DNA of 64,000 nt, from assembly GCF_902459655.1 (NCBI RefSeq), contig NZ_CABPSB010000006.1:186001-250000 (forward strand), read 5' to 3'. The notes below the pieces were generated by a model. It was not told the origin of the DNA. It made no database searches and worked only from the letters and a program-made list of their open reading frames with translations. The position numbers were made by a program, and so were the translations under genes. Source of the stretch: Pandoraea anhela. GTDB taxonomy: Bacteria > Pseudomonadota > Gammaproteobacteria > Burkholderiales > Burkholderiaceae. Shown one piece after another: positions 9,892 to 20,473 of this stretch (the stretch's first letter is position 1; the number at the start of each line of letters is the position of its first letter).

Positions 9892-11295
9892 TCAGCACTC
9901 GACGATATTCACCGCCAGGCCGCCGCGCGCCGTTTCCTTGTACTTCGTCTTCATGTCGGCGCCGGTTTCGCGCATCGTCTTGATCACGGAGTCGAGCGAC
10001 ACGTAGTGCGCGCCGTCGCCGCGCAGCGCCATCCGTGCTGCGTTCACGGCTTTCACGGACGCCATGGCATTGCGCTCGATGCACGGAATCTGCACGAGGC
10101 CACCGACCGGGTCGCACGTCAGACCGAGGTTGTGCTCCATGCCGATCTCGGCGGCATTCTCGACTTGCTCGACCGTCCCGCCGAGCACCGCCGCGAGCGC
10201 GCCCGCCGCCATGGAACACGCCACGCCCACTTCCCCCTGACAGCCCACTTCCGCACCGGAAATCGACGCGTTGAGCTTGTACAGAATGCCGATGGCCCCC
10301 GCGGTGAGCAGGAAGTCGATCACACCCTGCTCGTTCGCACCGTGCACGAAGCGGTCGTAGTAATGCAGCACCGAGGGAATGATGCCCGCCGCACCGTTCG
10401 TCGGCGCGGTCACGACACGTCCGCCCGCAGCGTTCTCTTCGTTGACGGCGATCGCGTAGAGGTTGACCCAGTCCATCACCGACAGCGGATCGGAGAGCGT
10501 GCGCTCCGCTCGTTGGGTCAGTTGACGATACAACTCCGGCGCGCGACGCCGCACGTGCAACGGCCCCGGCAGTTCACCGTCCGCTTCGTCGTTGCCGATG
10601 CCACAGCCGCGCGTGACGCACGACTGCATCACGCTCCAGATATTGAGCAAACCACGGCGAATGTCTTCCTCCGCGTTCTCGCCGTGATGCCAGACAAGTT
10701 CGTTCTCCCACATCAACTGAGCGATGGTCTTACCGCTCGCGCGGCACATCTCCAGCAATTCGCGCCCGGTGCGAAACGGATACGGCAACTGATCGTGCGC
10801 CGAGAGCACCTGCGCGTTCGACGCGCCCGCCGTGACGACGAAACCGCCGCCCACCGACAGATAACGCCCTTCACGCAGCGTATTGCCGGCACCGTCGAAC
10901 GCATGGAATTTCATCCCGTTCGGATGCTCGGCCATCGCCTCGCGACGGTAAAACACCATGTGTTCCTTCTCGACGAAAGGCACATCGTGCTTCCCGAGAA
11001 TCGACAGCGCCCGGGTGCTGCGCAACGTCGCCAGACGCCCCGCAATCGTCGCCGGATCGACCGTATCGGGCGCTTCGCCCATGAAACCGAGCAGCACGCC
11101 CTTGTCGGTGCCGTGGCCCTTGCCCGTGGCCCCGAGCGAGCCGTACAACTCGGCGCGCAACGTCGCGACCTGCGGCAGCATGCCGTCGCGATCCAATCCC
11201 TGCACGAACATCAGCGCCGCGCGCATTGGCCCTACGGTATGCGAACTCGACGGTCCGATACCGATCTTGAACAAATCGAAAACTGAAACGGCCAT
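9892..11295 (-). CDS. sdaA: L-serine ammonia-lyase, single-chain iron-sulfur type
   Basis: Deaminates L-serine to pyruvate and ammonia with a 4Fe-4S cluster. ATG at 11295 is preceded by CAGGAAAG and gives 467 residues, near the typical 455; an in-frame ATG 39 bp upstream is less likely. The N-terminal beta domain has [19 protein letters not shown]. The alpha domain carries the cluster cysteines in [10 protein letters not shown] (about residue 230), GVACSMAAG and [17 protein letters not shown], the family hallmark near residue 400. It lies 140 bp downstream of gcvP on the same strand, fitting joint breakdown of glycine and serine. A modest hairpin between gcvP and sdaA may lower its expression. 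Confidence 0.95.
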   Translation of the reverse strand: MAVSVFDLFKIGIGPSSSHTVGPMRAALMFVQGLDRDGMLPQVATLRAELYGSLGATGKGHGTDKGVLLGFMGEAPDTVDPATIAGRLATLRSTRALSILGKHDVPFVEKEHMVFYRREAMAEHPNGMKFHAFDGAGNTLREGRYLSVGGGFVVTAGASNAQVLSAHDQLPYPFRTGRELLEMCRASGKTIAQLMWENELVWHHGENAEEDIRRGLLNIWSVMQSCVTRGCGIGNDEADGELPGPLHVRRRAPELYRQLTQRAERTLSDPLSVMDWVNLYAIAVNEENAAGGRVVTAPTNGAAGIIPSVLHYYDRFVHGANEQGVIDFLLTAGAIGILYKLNASISGAEVGCQGEVGVACSMAAGALAAVLGGTVEQVENAAEIGMEHNLGLTCDPVGGLVQIPCIERNAMASVKAVNAARMALRGDGAHYVSLDSVIKTMRETGADMKTKYKETARGGLAVNIVEC

Positions 11296-11382
11296 GGCAC
11301 TTTCCTGAGGTTCTGAAACGTATTTGTATTGCATCGAATGCCGCCAGTCTGGCGCATTCGCGTGACATCTGTAGAGACAACA

Positions 11383-11411
11383 AGGGGCCAGCGATGTTTC
11401 TGCCGGCCCCT
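11383..11411 (-). terminator. Weak hairpin between gcvP and sdaA
   Basis: Seven-bp GC stem (11383-11389 with 11405-11411), extended by two further pairs after a mismatch, then TTGTTGTC leftward. It could partly end the gcv transcript or protect its 3' end. Confidence 0.4.
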
Positions 11412-11435
11412 GGATATCGAGTCTTCGCGACGCTT

Positions 11436-14363
11436 TTACTCGTAGTCGCTCATCGGCACGCAGGCGCAGAACAGGTTCCGGTCGCCATAGACGTTGTCCG
11501 CACGTCCGACCGGCGGCCAGTACTTGCGCTCACGCAGCGCCGCCACCGGGTACGCCGCCTGGCTGCGCGCGTAGGCGTGCGTCCATTCGTCGGCGGTCAC
11601 GACATCGGCCGTGTGCGGCGCATGCTTGAGCGGGTTGTCTTCGCGATCGGCGCGGCCTTCCTCCACTGCGCGGATCTCCTCGCGAATCGCGACCATCGCT
11701 TCGATGAAGCGGTCCAGTTCGTGCTTCGATTCCGATTCCGTCGGCTCGACCATCAGCGTGCCCGGCACCGGGAAGCTCATCGTCGGCGCGTGGAACCCGA
11801 AGTCCATCAGGCGCTTGGCGACGTCGTCGACCGAGATGCCGCTGGTGTCCTTGAGCGGACGCAGGTCCAGAATGCACTCGTGCGCCACCAGACCGTCCGG
11901 GCCCGTGTACAGCACCGGATAGTGCGGCGCGAGCTTCTTGGCGAGGTAGTTGGCGTTCAGGATGGCCGTCTCGGTCGCGGCCGTCAGGCCCTGTGCGCCC
12001 ATCATGGCGACGTACATCCACGAGATCGGCAGAATCGACGCCGAACCGTACGGCGCGGCCGACACGGCGCCGATGCCGTCGGCATCGCGCGAATAACCCG
12101 TGGAGCGCTGGTTCGGCAGGAATTGCGCCAGATGCGCGCCCACCGCCACCGGACCCACACCCGGGCCGCCGCCGCCGTGCGGAATGCAGAACGTCTTGTG
12201 CAGGTTCAGGTGCGAGACGTCGCCGCCGAATTCGCCCGGCGCGCACAGACCGACCATCGCGTTCATGTTCGCGCCGTCGACATACACCTGACCGCCGTTG
12301 GCATGCACGATCTCGCAAATCTGACGCGCGCCCGCTTCGAACACGCCGTGCGTGGACGGGTACGTCATCATGATCGCGGCCAGACGGTCGCGATGCTGCT
12401 CGGCCTTCGCTTGCAGATCGGCCAGATCGACGTTGCCGTTGGCGTCGCAAGCGACGACCACGACCTGCATCCCGGCCATCTGCGCCGATGCCGGGTTGGT
12501 GCCGTGTGCCGATGCCGGAATCAGGCAGATGTCGCGATGCGCTTCACCGCGCGACGCGTGATACGCCTGAATGATGAGCAGACCAGCGTACTCGCCCTGC
12601 GAACCGGCATTCGGTTGCAGCGAGACGGCGGCGTAGCCCGTGGCGGCCACCAGCATCTGTTCGAGCTGATCGATCATCGTGCGATACCCAACCGTTTGCT
12701 CGGTCGGGGCGAACGGGTGGATCTGACCGAATTCCGGCCACGTCACCGGCAGCATTTCCGATGTTGCGTTGAGTTTCATCGTGCACGAACCCAGCGGAAT
12801 CATCGTGCGATCGAGCGCCAGATCCTTGTCCGACAGGCTGCGCAGGTAGCGCAGCATTTCGTGTTCGGAGTGGTAACGGTTGAACACCGGGTGCGTGAGG
12901 TACGCGCTCTGACGCGCGAGCGTCACCGGGAAACCGTTCGCGACGGTGGCGTCGATGGCGTCGAAGTCCAGGGAGACGGCGCTCTTGCCCAGGCCTTCGG
13001 CGACCACTTCCCATAGCGCGATCACGTCCGCGCGCGTGCTGGTTTCGTCGAGCGACAGGCCCACGGTGTCGGCGTCTTCACGACGCAGGTTGAAGCGGCG
13101 CGCCGCCGCCACGGTGTGGACGGCATCCGCACGACCGGTCACGGGCACCGTGAGCGTGTCGAAGAACGTCGCGTTGCGCGGCGCGGCGCCCAGCGCCGTG
13201 AGGCCGGCGGCCAGCACGGCCGTCAGACGATGCACCCGCTCGGCGATGACGCGCAGGCCTTGCGGCCCGTGATACGCGGCGTACATGCTGGCCATGATGG
13301 CAAGCAACGCCTGTGCGGTACAGATGTTCGAGGTGGCCTTCTCGCGACGGATGTGCTGCTCGCGCGTTTGCAGCGCCAGACGCAGCGCAGGCTTACCCCG
13401 CGAATCGATCGACACGCCGACCAGACGGCCCGGCATCGAACGCTTGAGTTCGTCGCGTGTGGCCAGATAGGCGGCGTGCGGGCCACCGAAGCCCATCGGC
13501 ACGCCGAAACGCTGGCTGTTACCGACGGCCACGTCCGCGCCCCATTCGCCCGGCGGCGTGAGCAGCGTGAGCGAGAGCAGGTCCGCCGCGGCGATCAGCA
13601 TGCCGCCCTTGGCGTGGATCGCGTCGGCGAGCGCGCGATAGTCGCGCACGTCGCCGCCCACACCCGGGTATTGCACCAGCACACCGAACGCATCGACTTC
13701 GGTGGCCGCGGCTGCCGGGCCGACCTGCACCTCGATGCCGAGCGGCTTGGCGCGCGTTTGCACCACTTCGATGGTCTGGGGCAGCACGTCGTCGGCCACG
13801 AAGAACGTGTTCGACTTCGACTTGCCGGTGCGCTTGACCAGCGTCATCGCTTCGGCTGCGGCGGTCGCTTCGTCGAGCATCGACGCGTTGGCGATGGCCA
13901 GCCCCGTCATGTCGATGATCATCTGCTGGTAGTTGAGCAACGCTTCGAGGCGGCCCTGCGAGATTTCCGGCTGATACGGCGTGTAGGCCGTATACCAGGC
14001 GGGGTTCTCGAGCACGTTACGCAGAATCACGCCGGGGGTGAACGTGTTGTAGTAGCCCTGACCGATGAACGATTTGAAAACCTGATTCTGGTCGGCGAGC
14101 GCGCGCAGTTGCGCCAGGGCCTGCGTTTCGGTTTTGGCGGCGGCGAACTGGCCGAGCGACGTGGCGAATTGCGCGCCGTCGCGACGGATCGAAGCGGGTA
14201 CGACGGCATCGATCAGCGCGGCGCGTGACGCGTAGCCAAGCTCGGAGAGCATCGCCTGTTGTTCAGGGGTGTCCGGGCCAATGTGGCGCGCGGAGAAGTT
14301 GTCGCGCTGCTCAAGCTCGGCGAGCGAGCGGCGCGGGGCATGCAAATCGGTCAAAGCATTCAT
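11436..14363 (-). CDS. gcvP: Glycine dehydrogenase (decarboxylating), P-protein
   Basis: PLP enzyme of the glycine cleavage system: it decarboxylates glycine and passes the aminomethyl group to lipoyl-GcvH. It has 975 residues, the normal length for the fused homodimeric form. The N-terminus has [10 protein letters not shown], where the family consensus is FxxRHIGP. The C-terminal half carries the PLP lysine in [19 protein letters not shown] near residue 720 and the [15 protein letters not shown] segment upstream. It is the third gene of a leftward gcvT-gcvH-gcvP unit (102 bp after gcvH) under a glycine riboswitch. No oddities. Confidence 0.98.
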   Translation of the reverse strand: MNALTDLHAPRRSLAELEQRDNFSARHIGPDTPEQQAMLSELGYASRAALIDAVVPASIRRDGAQFATSLGQFAAAKTETQALAQLRALADQNQVFKSFIGQGYYNTFTPGVILRNVLENPAWYTAYTPYQPEISQGRLEALLNYQQMIIDMTGLAIANASMLDEATAAAEAMTLVKRTGKSKSNTFFVADDVLPQTIEVVQTRAKPLGIEVQVGPAAAATEVDAFGVLVQYPGVGGDVRDYRALADAIHAKGGMLIAAADLLSLTLLTPPGEWGADVAVGNSQRFGVPMGFGGPHAAYLATRDELKRSMPGRLVGVSIDSRGKPALRLALQTREQHIRREKATSNICTAQALLAIMASMYAAYHGPQGLRVIAERVHRLTAVLAAGLTALGAAPRNATFFDTLTVPVTGRADAVHTVAAARRFNLRREDADTVGLSLDETSTRADVIALWEVVAEGLGKSAVSLDFDAIDATVANGFPVTLARQSAYLTHPVFNRYHSEHEMLRYLRSLSDKDLALDRTMIPLGSCTMKLNATSEMLPVTWPEFGQIHPFAPTEQTVGYRTMIDQLEQMLVAATGYAAVSLQPNAGSQGEYAGLLIIQAYHASRGEAHRDICLIPASAHGTNPASAQMAGMQVVVVACDANGNVDLADLQAKAEQHRDRLAAIMMTYPSTHGVFEAGARQICEIVHANGGQVYVDGANMNAMVGLCAPGEFGGDVSHLNLHKTFCIPHGGGGPGVGPVAVGAHLAQFLPNQRSTGYSRDADGIGAVSAAPYGSASILPISWMYVAMMGAQGLTAATETAILNANYLAKKLAPHYPVLYTGPDGLVAHECILDLRPLKDTSGISVDDVAKRLMDFGFHAPTMSFPVPGTLMVEPTESESKHELDRFIEAMVAIREEIRAVEEGRADREDNPLKHAPHTADVVTADEWTHAYARSQAAYPVAALRERKYWPPVGRADNVYGDRNLFCACVPMSDYE

Positions 14364-14465
14364 GAGTCAGATCTCTCGTTCGATCACGGCAAGTGACGGC
14401 GGGGGCAGTACCGGAAAGCCAGCGACGCCGGGCGGGCCGAAGCCCTGCGGCGTCGCGCACCGGCA

Positions 14466-14849
14466 TCAGCTGCCGATCTTCGCCGCGTATTGCTCGGCGT
14501 TCAGCAGCTTGTCCAGTTCGGCCGCGTTCGACGGCTTCACGCGGAACAGCCAGTTGCCGTACGCATCGCCGTTGACCAGTTCCGGCGAGCCTCGCACTTC
14601 CTCGTTGACTTCGAGGATCTCGCCGCCGATCGGCGCGTGAATGTCGGCGGCCGCCTTGACCGACTCGACCACGGCGACGCCGTCATTGAACGCGACCGTG
14701 TTGCCAACCGTCGGCATCTCGACGAAGACGATGTCGCCCAGGGACTCCTGTGCGAAATCGGTAATGCCGACCGTCACGGTGCCGTCGGCTTCGAGGCGGG
14801 CCCATTCGTCGGACTCGGTGTACTTGAGGTTATCGGGGATGTTCGCCAT
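14466..14849 (-). CDS. gcvH: Glycine cleavage system H protein
   Basis: Lipoyl carrier protein shuttling the methylamine group among P, T and L proteins. 127 residues, normal length. The lipoylated lysine is K65 in [14 protein letters not shown]. The [10 protein letters not shown] segment near the N-terminus and [10 protein letters not shown] near the C-terminus are family-typical. It sits between gcvT and gcvP with gaps of 74 and 102 bp, so co-transcription is likely. Confidence 0.98.
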   Translation of the reverse strand: MANIPDNLKYTESDEWARLEADGTVTVGITDFAQESLGDIVFVEMPTVGNTVAFNDGVAVVESVKAAADIHAPIGGEILEVNEEVRGSPELVNGDAYGNWLFRVKPSNAAELDKLLNAEQYAAKIGS

Positions 14850-14923
14850 GTTGACGCTCCGGAATTCAGTGTTTGGGGTATTCGGTTTTCGGTCGTTCGT
14901 GTCGCCGCACCGTGGCGCCGATC

Positions 14924-16030
14924 TCAGGCCACCACGGCCTTGCCGTGACGCACGAACGGTAATTTGACCACACGTGCGGGCAATTGCTTGTCACGAATTT
15001 GCACGTGGACGGTCGCGCCGTCCGGCACGCCCTTCGGCAGACGGGCGAAAGCGATCGACTGCTGGAGGCTCGGGCTGAACGTGCCGCTGGTGATTTCACC
15101 GTCGCCCGCGTCCGTCACCACGACCTGATGCGCGCGCAGCACGCCCCCCTTGCCGTCGAGCACAAGACCCGCGAAGCGCCACGTCTGGCCGCGCGTGAGT
15201 AGCGAATCCTTGCCGACGAACGTACGGTCGCTCTCCTTCTCGACGGTCCAGCCGAGACCGGCGTCGAGCGGCGACACGTCGTCGTCCATGTCCTGACCGT
15301 AGAGGTTCATGCCGGCTTCCAGGCGCAGCGTATCGCGCGCGCCCAGACCGGCCGGACGCACGCCCGCTGCGACCAGCGCCTTCCACAGCGCCGCCACGTG
15401 ATCGGCGCTCACGACGACTTCGAAGCCGTCTTCGCCCGTGTAGCCGGTGCGCGCGATCATCAGCTCACCGAAGGCGGTGTCTTTGGCGAACGCGGCGTTG
15501 AACGGCTTGAGGGCTTCGCTCGCGGCCTGGCTGCCCGGCACGGCCTGCCAGACTTTGGCGCGCGCGTTCGGCCCCTGCACGGCCACGATCGACAGATCGC
15601 GGCGCGGGGTGATCGTCAGGCTGTAGTCGCCGTGCGCGTTGAGCTGACCGATCCACGCGAGATCCTTGTCGGCCGTACCGGCGTTCACGACGATGCGGAA
15701 CCAGTCTTCGGCGATGAAGTAGATGATGAGGTCGTCGATCACGCCGCCGCTCGGGTTGAGCATGCAGGTGTAGAGCGCCTTGCCCGGGGTTTGCAGCTTG
15801 TCGACGTTATTGGCGACGGCGAAGCGCAGGAATTCGCGGCAGCTCGGGCCGTGCAGGTCGACCACGCACATGTGCGAGACGTCGAACATGCCGGCGTCGG
15901 TGCGAACGGCGTTGTGCTCTTCGATCTGGGAGCCGTAGTTCACGGGCATGTCCCAGCCGCCGAAATCGACCATGCGGGCACCGGCGGCGCGGTGCGTATC
16001 GTTAAGCGGAGTGCGTTTGAGTTCGGTCAT
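14924..16030 (-). CDS. gcvT: Aminomethyltransferase (T protein)
   Basis: Transfers the methylene unit from GcvH to tetrahydrofolate, releasing ammonia. 368 residues, normal length. Seen: [28 protein letters not shown] at the N-terminus (split here as [16 protein letters not shown] and [12 protein letters not shown]), [24 protein letters not shown] near residue 197 and [19 protein letters not shown] near 230, all folate-site motifs. It is the first gene after the riboswitch leader, so its mRNA carries the regulatory structure. Confidence 0.97.
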   Translation of the reverse strand: MTELKRTPLNDTHRAAGARMVDFGGWDMPVNYGSQIEEHNAVRTDAGMFDVSHMCVVDLHGPSCREFLRFAVANNVDKLQTPGKALYTCMLNPSGGVIDDLIIYFIAEDWFRIVVNAGTADKDLAWIGQLNAHGDYSLTITPRRDLSIVAVQGPNARAKVWQAVPGSQAASEALKPFNAAFAKDTAFGELMIARTGYTGEDGFEVVVSADHVAALWKALVAAGVRPAGLGARDTLRLEAGMNLYGQDMDDDVSPLDAGLGWTVEKESDRTFVGKDSLLTRGQTWRFAGLVLDGKGGVLRAHQVVVTDAGDGEITSGTFSPSLQQSIAFARLPKGVPDGATVHVQIRDKQLPARVVKLPFVRHGKAVVA

Positions 16031-16120
16031 CGGGGCATCTGGCCGTCAGGCGTCAAGGTTCATGAGTTCCGGAAGCGGCCGCCTCGCGAGATGCACGCGA
16101 TGCGCAACGTCCGAAAATGC

Positions 16121-16220
16121 AAAAAGGGGTCATCTCGACGACCGGCACTTGGCGCAGACTTCCTTTGCGGCACGTGCTTGTGCACTTGCCCTGCGCAATG
16201 CCAGTTGGCGAGATGACCCC
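16121..16220 (-). terminator. Expression-platform terminator of the glycine riboswitch
   Basis: Read leftward, a perfect 12-bp stem arm (16220-16209) pairs with 16137-16126 and is followed at once by five T residues (16125-16121). The 70-nt interior contains a second stem (near 16201-16190 with 16157-16144), so the whole folds as one long interrupted hairpin. Its 5' arm begins directly at the 3' edge of the second aptamer, so formation of aptamer P1 and of this terminator probably compete. It ends about 90 nt before gcvT. Confidence 0.75.
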
Positions 16221-16430
16221 TCTGTCCTTGGTACCTGAGAGATTGCCCGGTACGTACTGACCGGCCCCTTCGGTGGGTTGCCCGCGTATCTCGTACGCCG
16301 CAACCGCTCTCCAGAGATCGAAGGCGATGCCTTCGGCGCGGCCGGTCCCTGATGCCTGAGAGTTTGTGGGTATTACCCCTTCGGCGGCGCCGGTATGTGC
16401 TTCCCGGCGCGCTCTCCCGACCACGCTCGC
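16215..16430 (-). promoter_or_regulatory. Tandem glycine riboswitch (gcvT motif)
   Basis: Leftward leader of gcvTHP. Two aptamers are visible. Aptamer 1 (about 16428-16345) has GGGAGAGCGCGC, CGCCGAAGGGG and ACTCTCAGGCATCAGGGACC. Aptamer 2 (about 16318-16217) has CTCTGGAGAGCGG, CACCGAAGGGG and ATCTCTCAGGTACCAAGGAC. These are the conserved cores of the tandem glycine riboswitch. In this family glycine binding usually turns on the glycine cleavage operon; the adjacent terminator fits control of transcription. Confidence 0.95.
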
Positions 16431-16508
16431 GCACTTTACGGGGAAAGCCGGGGGCTGTCAATTTGACGTAAATACAGCCCGATTTTCCAAATATTTTCCG
16501 TCAAGCCG

Positions 16509-17459
16509 TCAGCGCGCCTGACCGGGATTTTCGCCCGTCGGGCAGCCATCCTTGCCCCAACGCCCATTGCACACGGCCCAGATACAGCGCTGCTTTGGTA
16601 TCACTTCGAACCAGCGATAGCGTTCGCATTGGGCAAGTGCGGCGGCGATCGCCGTAGCAGCCGACGCAGCGGACGCGGCCGGCGCGATCGCCGGTGGCTG
16701 CGCCTCGGTCGCGGCCGTCGGGCCGGGGTCGCTGCCGTCGTAATGCGCGGGCAAATCGGCGTTGGCGGTGGGACGCGCCGAACCGTTGCCCACGCCCGGG
16801 CCGTCGCGTCGGTCGAGCAACTGCATCATCTCGTCGGGCGCACGCTTCGTCGCGGCCGGCGGCGGTGGTGGCGGTGGTGGCGGCAGCGGCGGCGCCGCTG
16901 CGGTCAATGCCGCCGTCGCGGCAGATGCGGTCAATGGCGGGGGACTGGTCACGCTGACCGTGGCGGCAATCTCGGCGGCCGCGCCGGATGCGGCGGCGTC
17001 CACAGCCGCCAGCGCTTGCGCCCGCGCCATCGCGGTGGACGCTTCGCTTGCCGACGCGCCCTGCGGCGTGGCAACCGGGGCGTTGTTGCCGACATTGAAC
17101 GGCGTGACGGCCAGTCCGCCGGGCGGCTTGGGAACGGGGTCGACGTAGGGGGCGCGCAGATTCCACCAGATGCCGAGCAGCGCAATGGCGGCGAAGACCG
17201 CCGTCCCGATGACGAGTGCGCTATTGAGCCAGCCGGGTTCCCCGTCGCGCTCGCGCCGCGAACGCTGCCGGGCCGGAGATGGCGTGACCGGTCCGGGCAC
17301 GGCGGGGGCATCTTGCGCTGCCGGGACTGCTGCCGCAGTTGGCGCGGCGGCCGGATCGGCATCCCGGAAACCGGGCTCGGCGTCCAAGAGTGTTGCGCCG
17401 CACTTCACACAGTGCAGTGCACGCGTCGCATTGTTCGTCCCGCAGGTTGGGCATTGCAC
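16509..17459 (-). CDS. Zinc-ribbon membrane protein of unknown function
   Basis: 316 residues from a GTG start at 17459 (GAGGT upstream). Residues 3-20 form a zinc ribbon (CPTCG and CVKCG). A Pro/Ala-rich and basic stretch follows, then one membrane helix near residues 84-101 (ALVIGTAVFAAIALLGIWW), a long Ala/Pro linker including a nine-proline tract with Pro-only runs near residue 195, and a compact C-terminal segment with four cysteines (CERYRW, QRCIWAVC, KDGC). The layout suggests a cytoplasmic zinc ribbon tethered to an external disulfide-bonded tail. It is a single gene, divergent from the helicase. I do not recognise a function; similar unnamed proteins are common in Burkholderiales. 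Confidence 0.7.
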   Translation of the reverse strand: MQCPTCGTNNATRALHCVKCGATLLDAEPGFRDADPAAAPTAAAVPAAQDAPAVPGPVTPSPARQRSRRERDGEPGWLNSALVIGTAVFAAIALLGIWWNLRAPYVDPVPKPPGGLAVTPFNVGNNAPVATPQGASASEASTAMARAQALAAVDAAASGAAAEIAATVSVTSPPPLTASAATAALTAAAPPLPPPPPPPPPAATKRAPDEMMQLLDRRDGPGVGNGSARPTANADLPAHYDGSDPGPTAATEAQPPAIAPAASAASAATAIAAALAQCERYRWFEVIPKQRCIWAVCNGRWGKDGCPTGENPGQAR

Positions 17460-17854
17460 GGCGACCTCACCACGATGGCAACGTTTTTCATTATAGGCAC
17501 CCGGTCCATGCCGACGCCAGCCAGTCCCGTGACCTTCGCGGCGCTGCGTCGCGTCCGCCCCACAGTGGATACCGGGGGCACTGCGAACATCGCACGCCTT
17601 GGCAACGCCCTTGGCGTGTCACTGGGGCGTGTCGTCTGCGTGATAGACTTGCCCACCACCCGGCGCATGCCTCGTCGATGATCCGCAGGGCATCCGCCCG
17701 CGATCCGCTGCCAGAGGCCTCGCGGCCCCACCGAATCGTCACACCACCGAACCGCAGGACGTTCGAGCGGCAGCCGAATCGCGGCCTCTCCGGCAGGCGT
17801 GCCGCGCGCGTCCATGGCTTTTGTCGTCACCCTTCGTCCCCATCGCGTCACACC
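17460..17854. other. Divergent intergenic region, zinc-ribbon gene / helicase
   Basis: 395 bp between divergent genes. A TATAAT hexamer on the minus strand (17485-17490 region) lies about 25 bp upstream of the zinc-ribbon start but has no good -35. Nothing else is recognised. Confidence 0.35.
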
Positions 17855-19963
17855 ATGTCGTCCTTTCCGCTCAATCCTGCCCAGAACGAAGCCACGCACT
17901 ATTTCGACGGCCCCTGTCTCGTGCTGGCCGGCGCAGGCAGCGGCAAAACGCGCGTGATCACGCAGAAGATCGCCTGGCTCATCGAAGCGAAAGGGTTCGA
18001 ACCGAAGCACATCGCGGCCGTGACCTTCACCAACAAAGCCGCCGCCGAAATGCGCGAGCGCGTGGCCAAGCAGCTCGAAGGCAAGACGCTCACCACGCCG
18101 GGCAAACAAGGCCGCAAGGTCCCCGTCAATCAGCTCACGATCTGCACCTTCCACTCGCTCGGCGTGCAGATTCTGCGGCGCGAAGCCGAGAACGTCGGCC
18201 TCAAGCCGCAGTTCTCGATCCTCGACGCCGACGACTGCTTCGGTCTGATTCAGGAGCAACTCGGCACGACCGACAAGGCGATGATTCGCGGCGTGCAGAC
18301 AGCCATCTCGCTCTGGAAGAACGGGCTCGTCACACCGGAAGTCGCGCTGGCCGCCGCCGAGACGGCCGACGAACATCAGGCCGCCCTCGTCTACCGCAAT
18401 TACATGGCGACGTTGCAGGCCTACCAGGCCGTCGATTTCGACGACCTGATCCGTCTGCCCGCCGAGCTGTTCGAGCGCGACGAAGACGTGCGCGATCGCT
18501 GGCAGAACAAGCTGCGCTACCTGCTCATCGACGAGTATCAGGACACCAACACGTGTCAGTACCTGCTGCTCAAACTGCTGGCAGGCCCGCGCGCCGCGTT
18601 CACCGCCGTGGGCGACGACGATCAGGCGATCTACGGCTGGCGCGGTGCCACGCTGGAAAACCTCAAGCAGTTGCAGGTCGACTTCCCGACGCTCAAGGTC
18701 ATCAAACTCGAACAGAACTACCGTTCGACGTCGCGCATTCTGACGGCGGCGAACAATGTGATCGCGAAGAATCCGAAAATCTTCGAGAAGAAACTGTGGA
18801 GCGAGCACGGTCTGGGCGATCCGATCACCGTCACGGCGATGAACGACGAAGAGCATGAAGCGGAGTCGGTCGTCTTCCGTCTGTCGGCCCATAAGTTCGA
18901 GCGACGTGCGGAATTTCGCGATTACGCCATCCTCTATCGCGGCAACCATCAGGCGCGCATTTTCGAGCAGGTGTTGCGCCGTGAGCGCATTCCGTACGTG
19001 CTCTCGGGCGGCCAGTCGTTCTTCGACAAGGCCGAAATCAAGGATCTGTGCGCGTATCTGCGTCTGCTCGCCAATCCTGACGACGATCCCGCATTCATCC
19101 GCGCCGTGACCACGCCACGGCGCGGCGTCGGCAGCACCACGCTCGAAGTCCTGGGCAGCTTCGCGGGACAAGCCAAGGTGTCGCTGTTCGAGGCCGTCTA
19201 TATGGGGGCGGTCGAAGCGCGTTTGCCGGCGCGTCAGCTCGACCCGCTGCGCGCGTTCTGCGACTTCATCCAGCGCATTGCGGCGCGTGCGGCGCGCGAC
19301 CCGGCCAACGAAGTCATCGACGATCTGATGGAAGGCATCCACTACGAGGCCTATCTGTACGACACGTTCGACGAGCGTCAGGCACAGTCGCGCTGGACCA
19401 CCGTGCTCGAATTCCTCGAGTGGATGAAGCGCAAGGGCACGCGCAGCGAGACGTCGGCCACCGCCGAGGGTCTCGACTCGCTCGACGCGCCGGACGACGA
19501 CGCCAAAAGCCTGATGGAACTCACCCAGACCATCGCCCTGATGTCGATGCTCGAGGGCCGCGACGGCGACGATCCCGACGCGGTGCGCCTGTCGACGCTG
19601 CACGCGTCGAAGGGGCTGGAATATCCGCACGTGTTCCTCGTTGGGGTGGAGGAAGGCATCCTGCCGCACCTTCGCGAAGACGAGGAAGTCACCGCCGAGA
19701 AAATCGAGGAAGAACGCCGGCTGATGTACGTCGGCATTACGCGCGCGCAACGCACGCTGCAACTGTCGTGGTGCAAGAAGCGCAAACGCGCCCGCGAGAC
19801 ATACTCGTGCGAAGTGTCACGGTTCGTGCCCGAGATGCAACTCGACGAAGCGCCGCCCCCGCCCCCCGAAGACGCCCCCATGTCGCCCAAGGACCGCCTC
19901 GCCAGCCTGAAAGCCATGCTCTCCGGCGGCGCGAGCAAGTCACCCTCGTCCTCAGGCGCCTAA
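17855..19963 (+). CDS. rep: ATP-dependent DNA helicase, UvrD/Rep family (Rep-like)
   Basis: Superfamily 1A 3'-5' DNA helicase, 702 residues from ATG 17855. The N-terminus LNPAQNEATHYFDGPCLVLA matches Rep/UvrD/PcrA. Walker A GAGSGKT is at 26-32, TFTNKAAAEM follows, motif II reads DEYQDTN near 226, DDQAIYGWRGA near 255, and HASKGLEYPHVF plus ITRAQRTL lie in the C-terminal part. The length and the VNQLTICTFHSLGVQILR stretch favour Rep (about 670 aa) over UvrD. Rep-type helicases clear protein roadblocks ahead of the replisome; that role here is inferred. The C-terminal 40 residues are Pro/Ser-rich. Confidence 0.88.
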   Translation: MSSFPLNPAQNEATHYFDGPCLVLAGAGSGKTRVITQKIAWLIEAKGFEPKHIAAVTFTNKAAAEMRERVAKQLEGKTLTTPGKQGRKVPVNQLTICTFHSLGVQILRREAENVGLKPQFSILDADDCFGLIQEQLGTTDKAMIRGVQTAISLWKNGLVTPEVALAAAETADEHQAALVYRNYMATLQAYQAVDFDDLIRLPAELFERDEDVRDRWQNKLRYLLIDEYQDTNTCQYLLLKLLAGPRAAFTAVGDDDQAIYGWRGATLENLKQLQVDFPTLKVIKLEQNYRSTSRILTAANNVIAKNPKIFEKKLWSEHGLGDPITVTAMNDEEHEAESVVFRLSAHKFERRAEFRDYAILYRGNHQARIFEQVLRRERIPYVLSGGQSFFDKAEIKDLCAYLRLLANPDDDPAFIRAVTTPRRGVGSTTLEVLGSFAGQAKVSLFEAVYMGAVEARLPARQLDPLRAFCDFIQRIAARAARDPANEVIDDLMEGIHYEAYLYDTFDERQAQSRWTTVLEFLEWMKRKGTRSETSATAEGLDSLDAPDDDAKSLMELTQTIALMSMLEGRDGDDPDAVRLSTLHASKGLEYPHVFLVGVEEGILPHLREDEEVTAEKIEEERRLMYVGITRAQRTLQLSWCKKRKRARETYSCEVSRFVPEMQLDEAPPPPPEDAPMSPKDRLASLKAMLSGGASKSPSSSGA

Positions 19964-19996
19964 GTCCACAATTCACACCGCACGCCGCAAACGAAT

Positions 19997-20016
19997 AGCC
20001 CCCGCGTACGGGGGCT
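19997..20016. terminator. Hairpin between helicase and small peptide gene
   Basis: Perfect 8-bp GC stem with CGTA loop, 33 bp past the helicase stop and also downstream of the leftward peptide gene. No T-run, so termination is uncertain. Confidence 0.4.
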
Positions 20017-20102
20017 GGTCTGAGGAACGGCGACGTCCTTACCGGGGCTGTCGGCGGCGGCAGGCGCGCCGTGAAGCCAATGCTGGCTTGCTGCTGGAAC
20101 CG

Positions 20103-20216
20103 CTACTTGCCACTACCCGAAGACGTCTGGCCACATGCGGCAGCCGGGCTCGACGCCACGACGACTCCCGCAAGACCGGTCAAACAAAGCAGGACTGCAA
20201 CCAACAGTTTTCGCAT
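20103..20216 (-). CDS. Small secreted peptide (37 aa)
   Basis: ATG at 20216 follows an excellent AGAGGAGG ribosome site, and a good sigma-70-type promoter lies upstream (20259-20287). The peptide begins MRKLLVAVLLCLTGLAGVVV, a classic signal sequence, then ASSPAAACGQTSSGSGK. The Cys after AAA could be a weak lipobox (Ala instead of Leu at -3) or the start of the mature chain. The mature part would be only about 10 residues. No family recognised. The ribosome site and promoter make it more likely real than chance. Confidence 0.6.
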   Translation of the reverse strand: MRKLLVAVLLCLTGLAGVVVASSPAAACGQTSSGSGK

Positions 20217-20258
20217 AGGCTCGCCTCCTCTTGTCGGATGAAACTCAGGTGAAGTTTC

Positions 20259-20287
20259 ACTATAGGAGCGCATTCTTTCGAAGACAA
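20259..20287 (-). promoter_or_regulatory. Predicted sigma-70 promoter of the small peptide gene
   Basis: On the minus strand TTGTCT (20287-20282), a 17-nt spacer, and TATAGT (20264-20259), about 43 nt before the ATG at 20216. Confidence 0.5.
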
Positions 20288-20473
20288 AGATATCTTGACC
20301 ATCGGCGCGGCGCGGGCGATAGTCGGTAAAAAACGGGCGAAACATTACGCGAATTGCGTTGATTTCGGTCCAATGCCCACACCTTCCCGCCGCGTCCGGC
20401 GTACTTCGCGACCGACGCGCATCGCGGCGACGCGTGTGCGGCCCCCATCCCCAAGCGTTGTGGAGCGTGGTGC

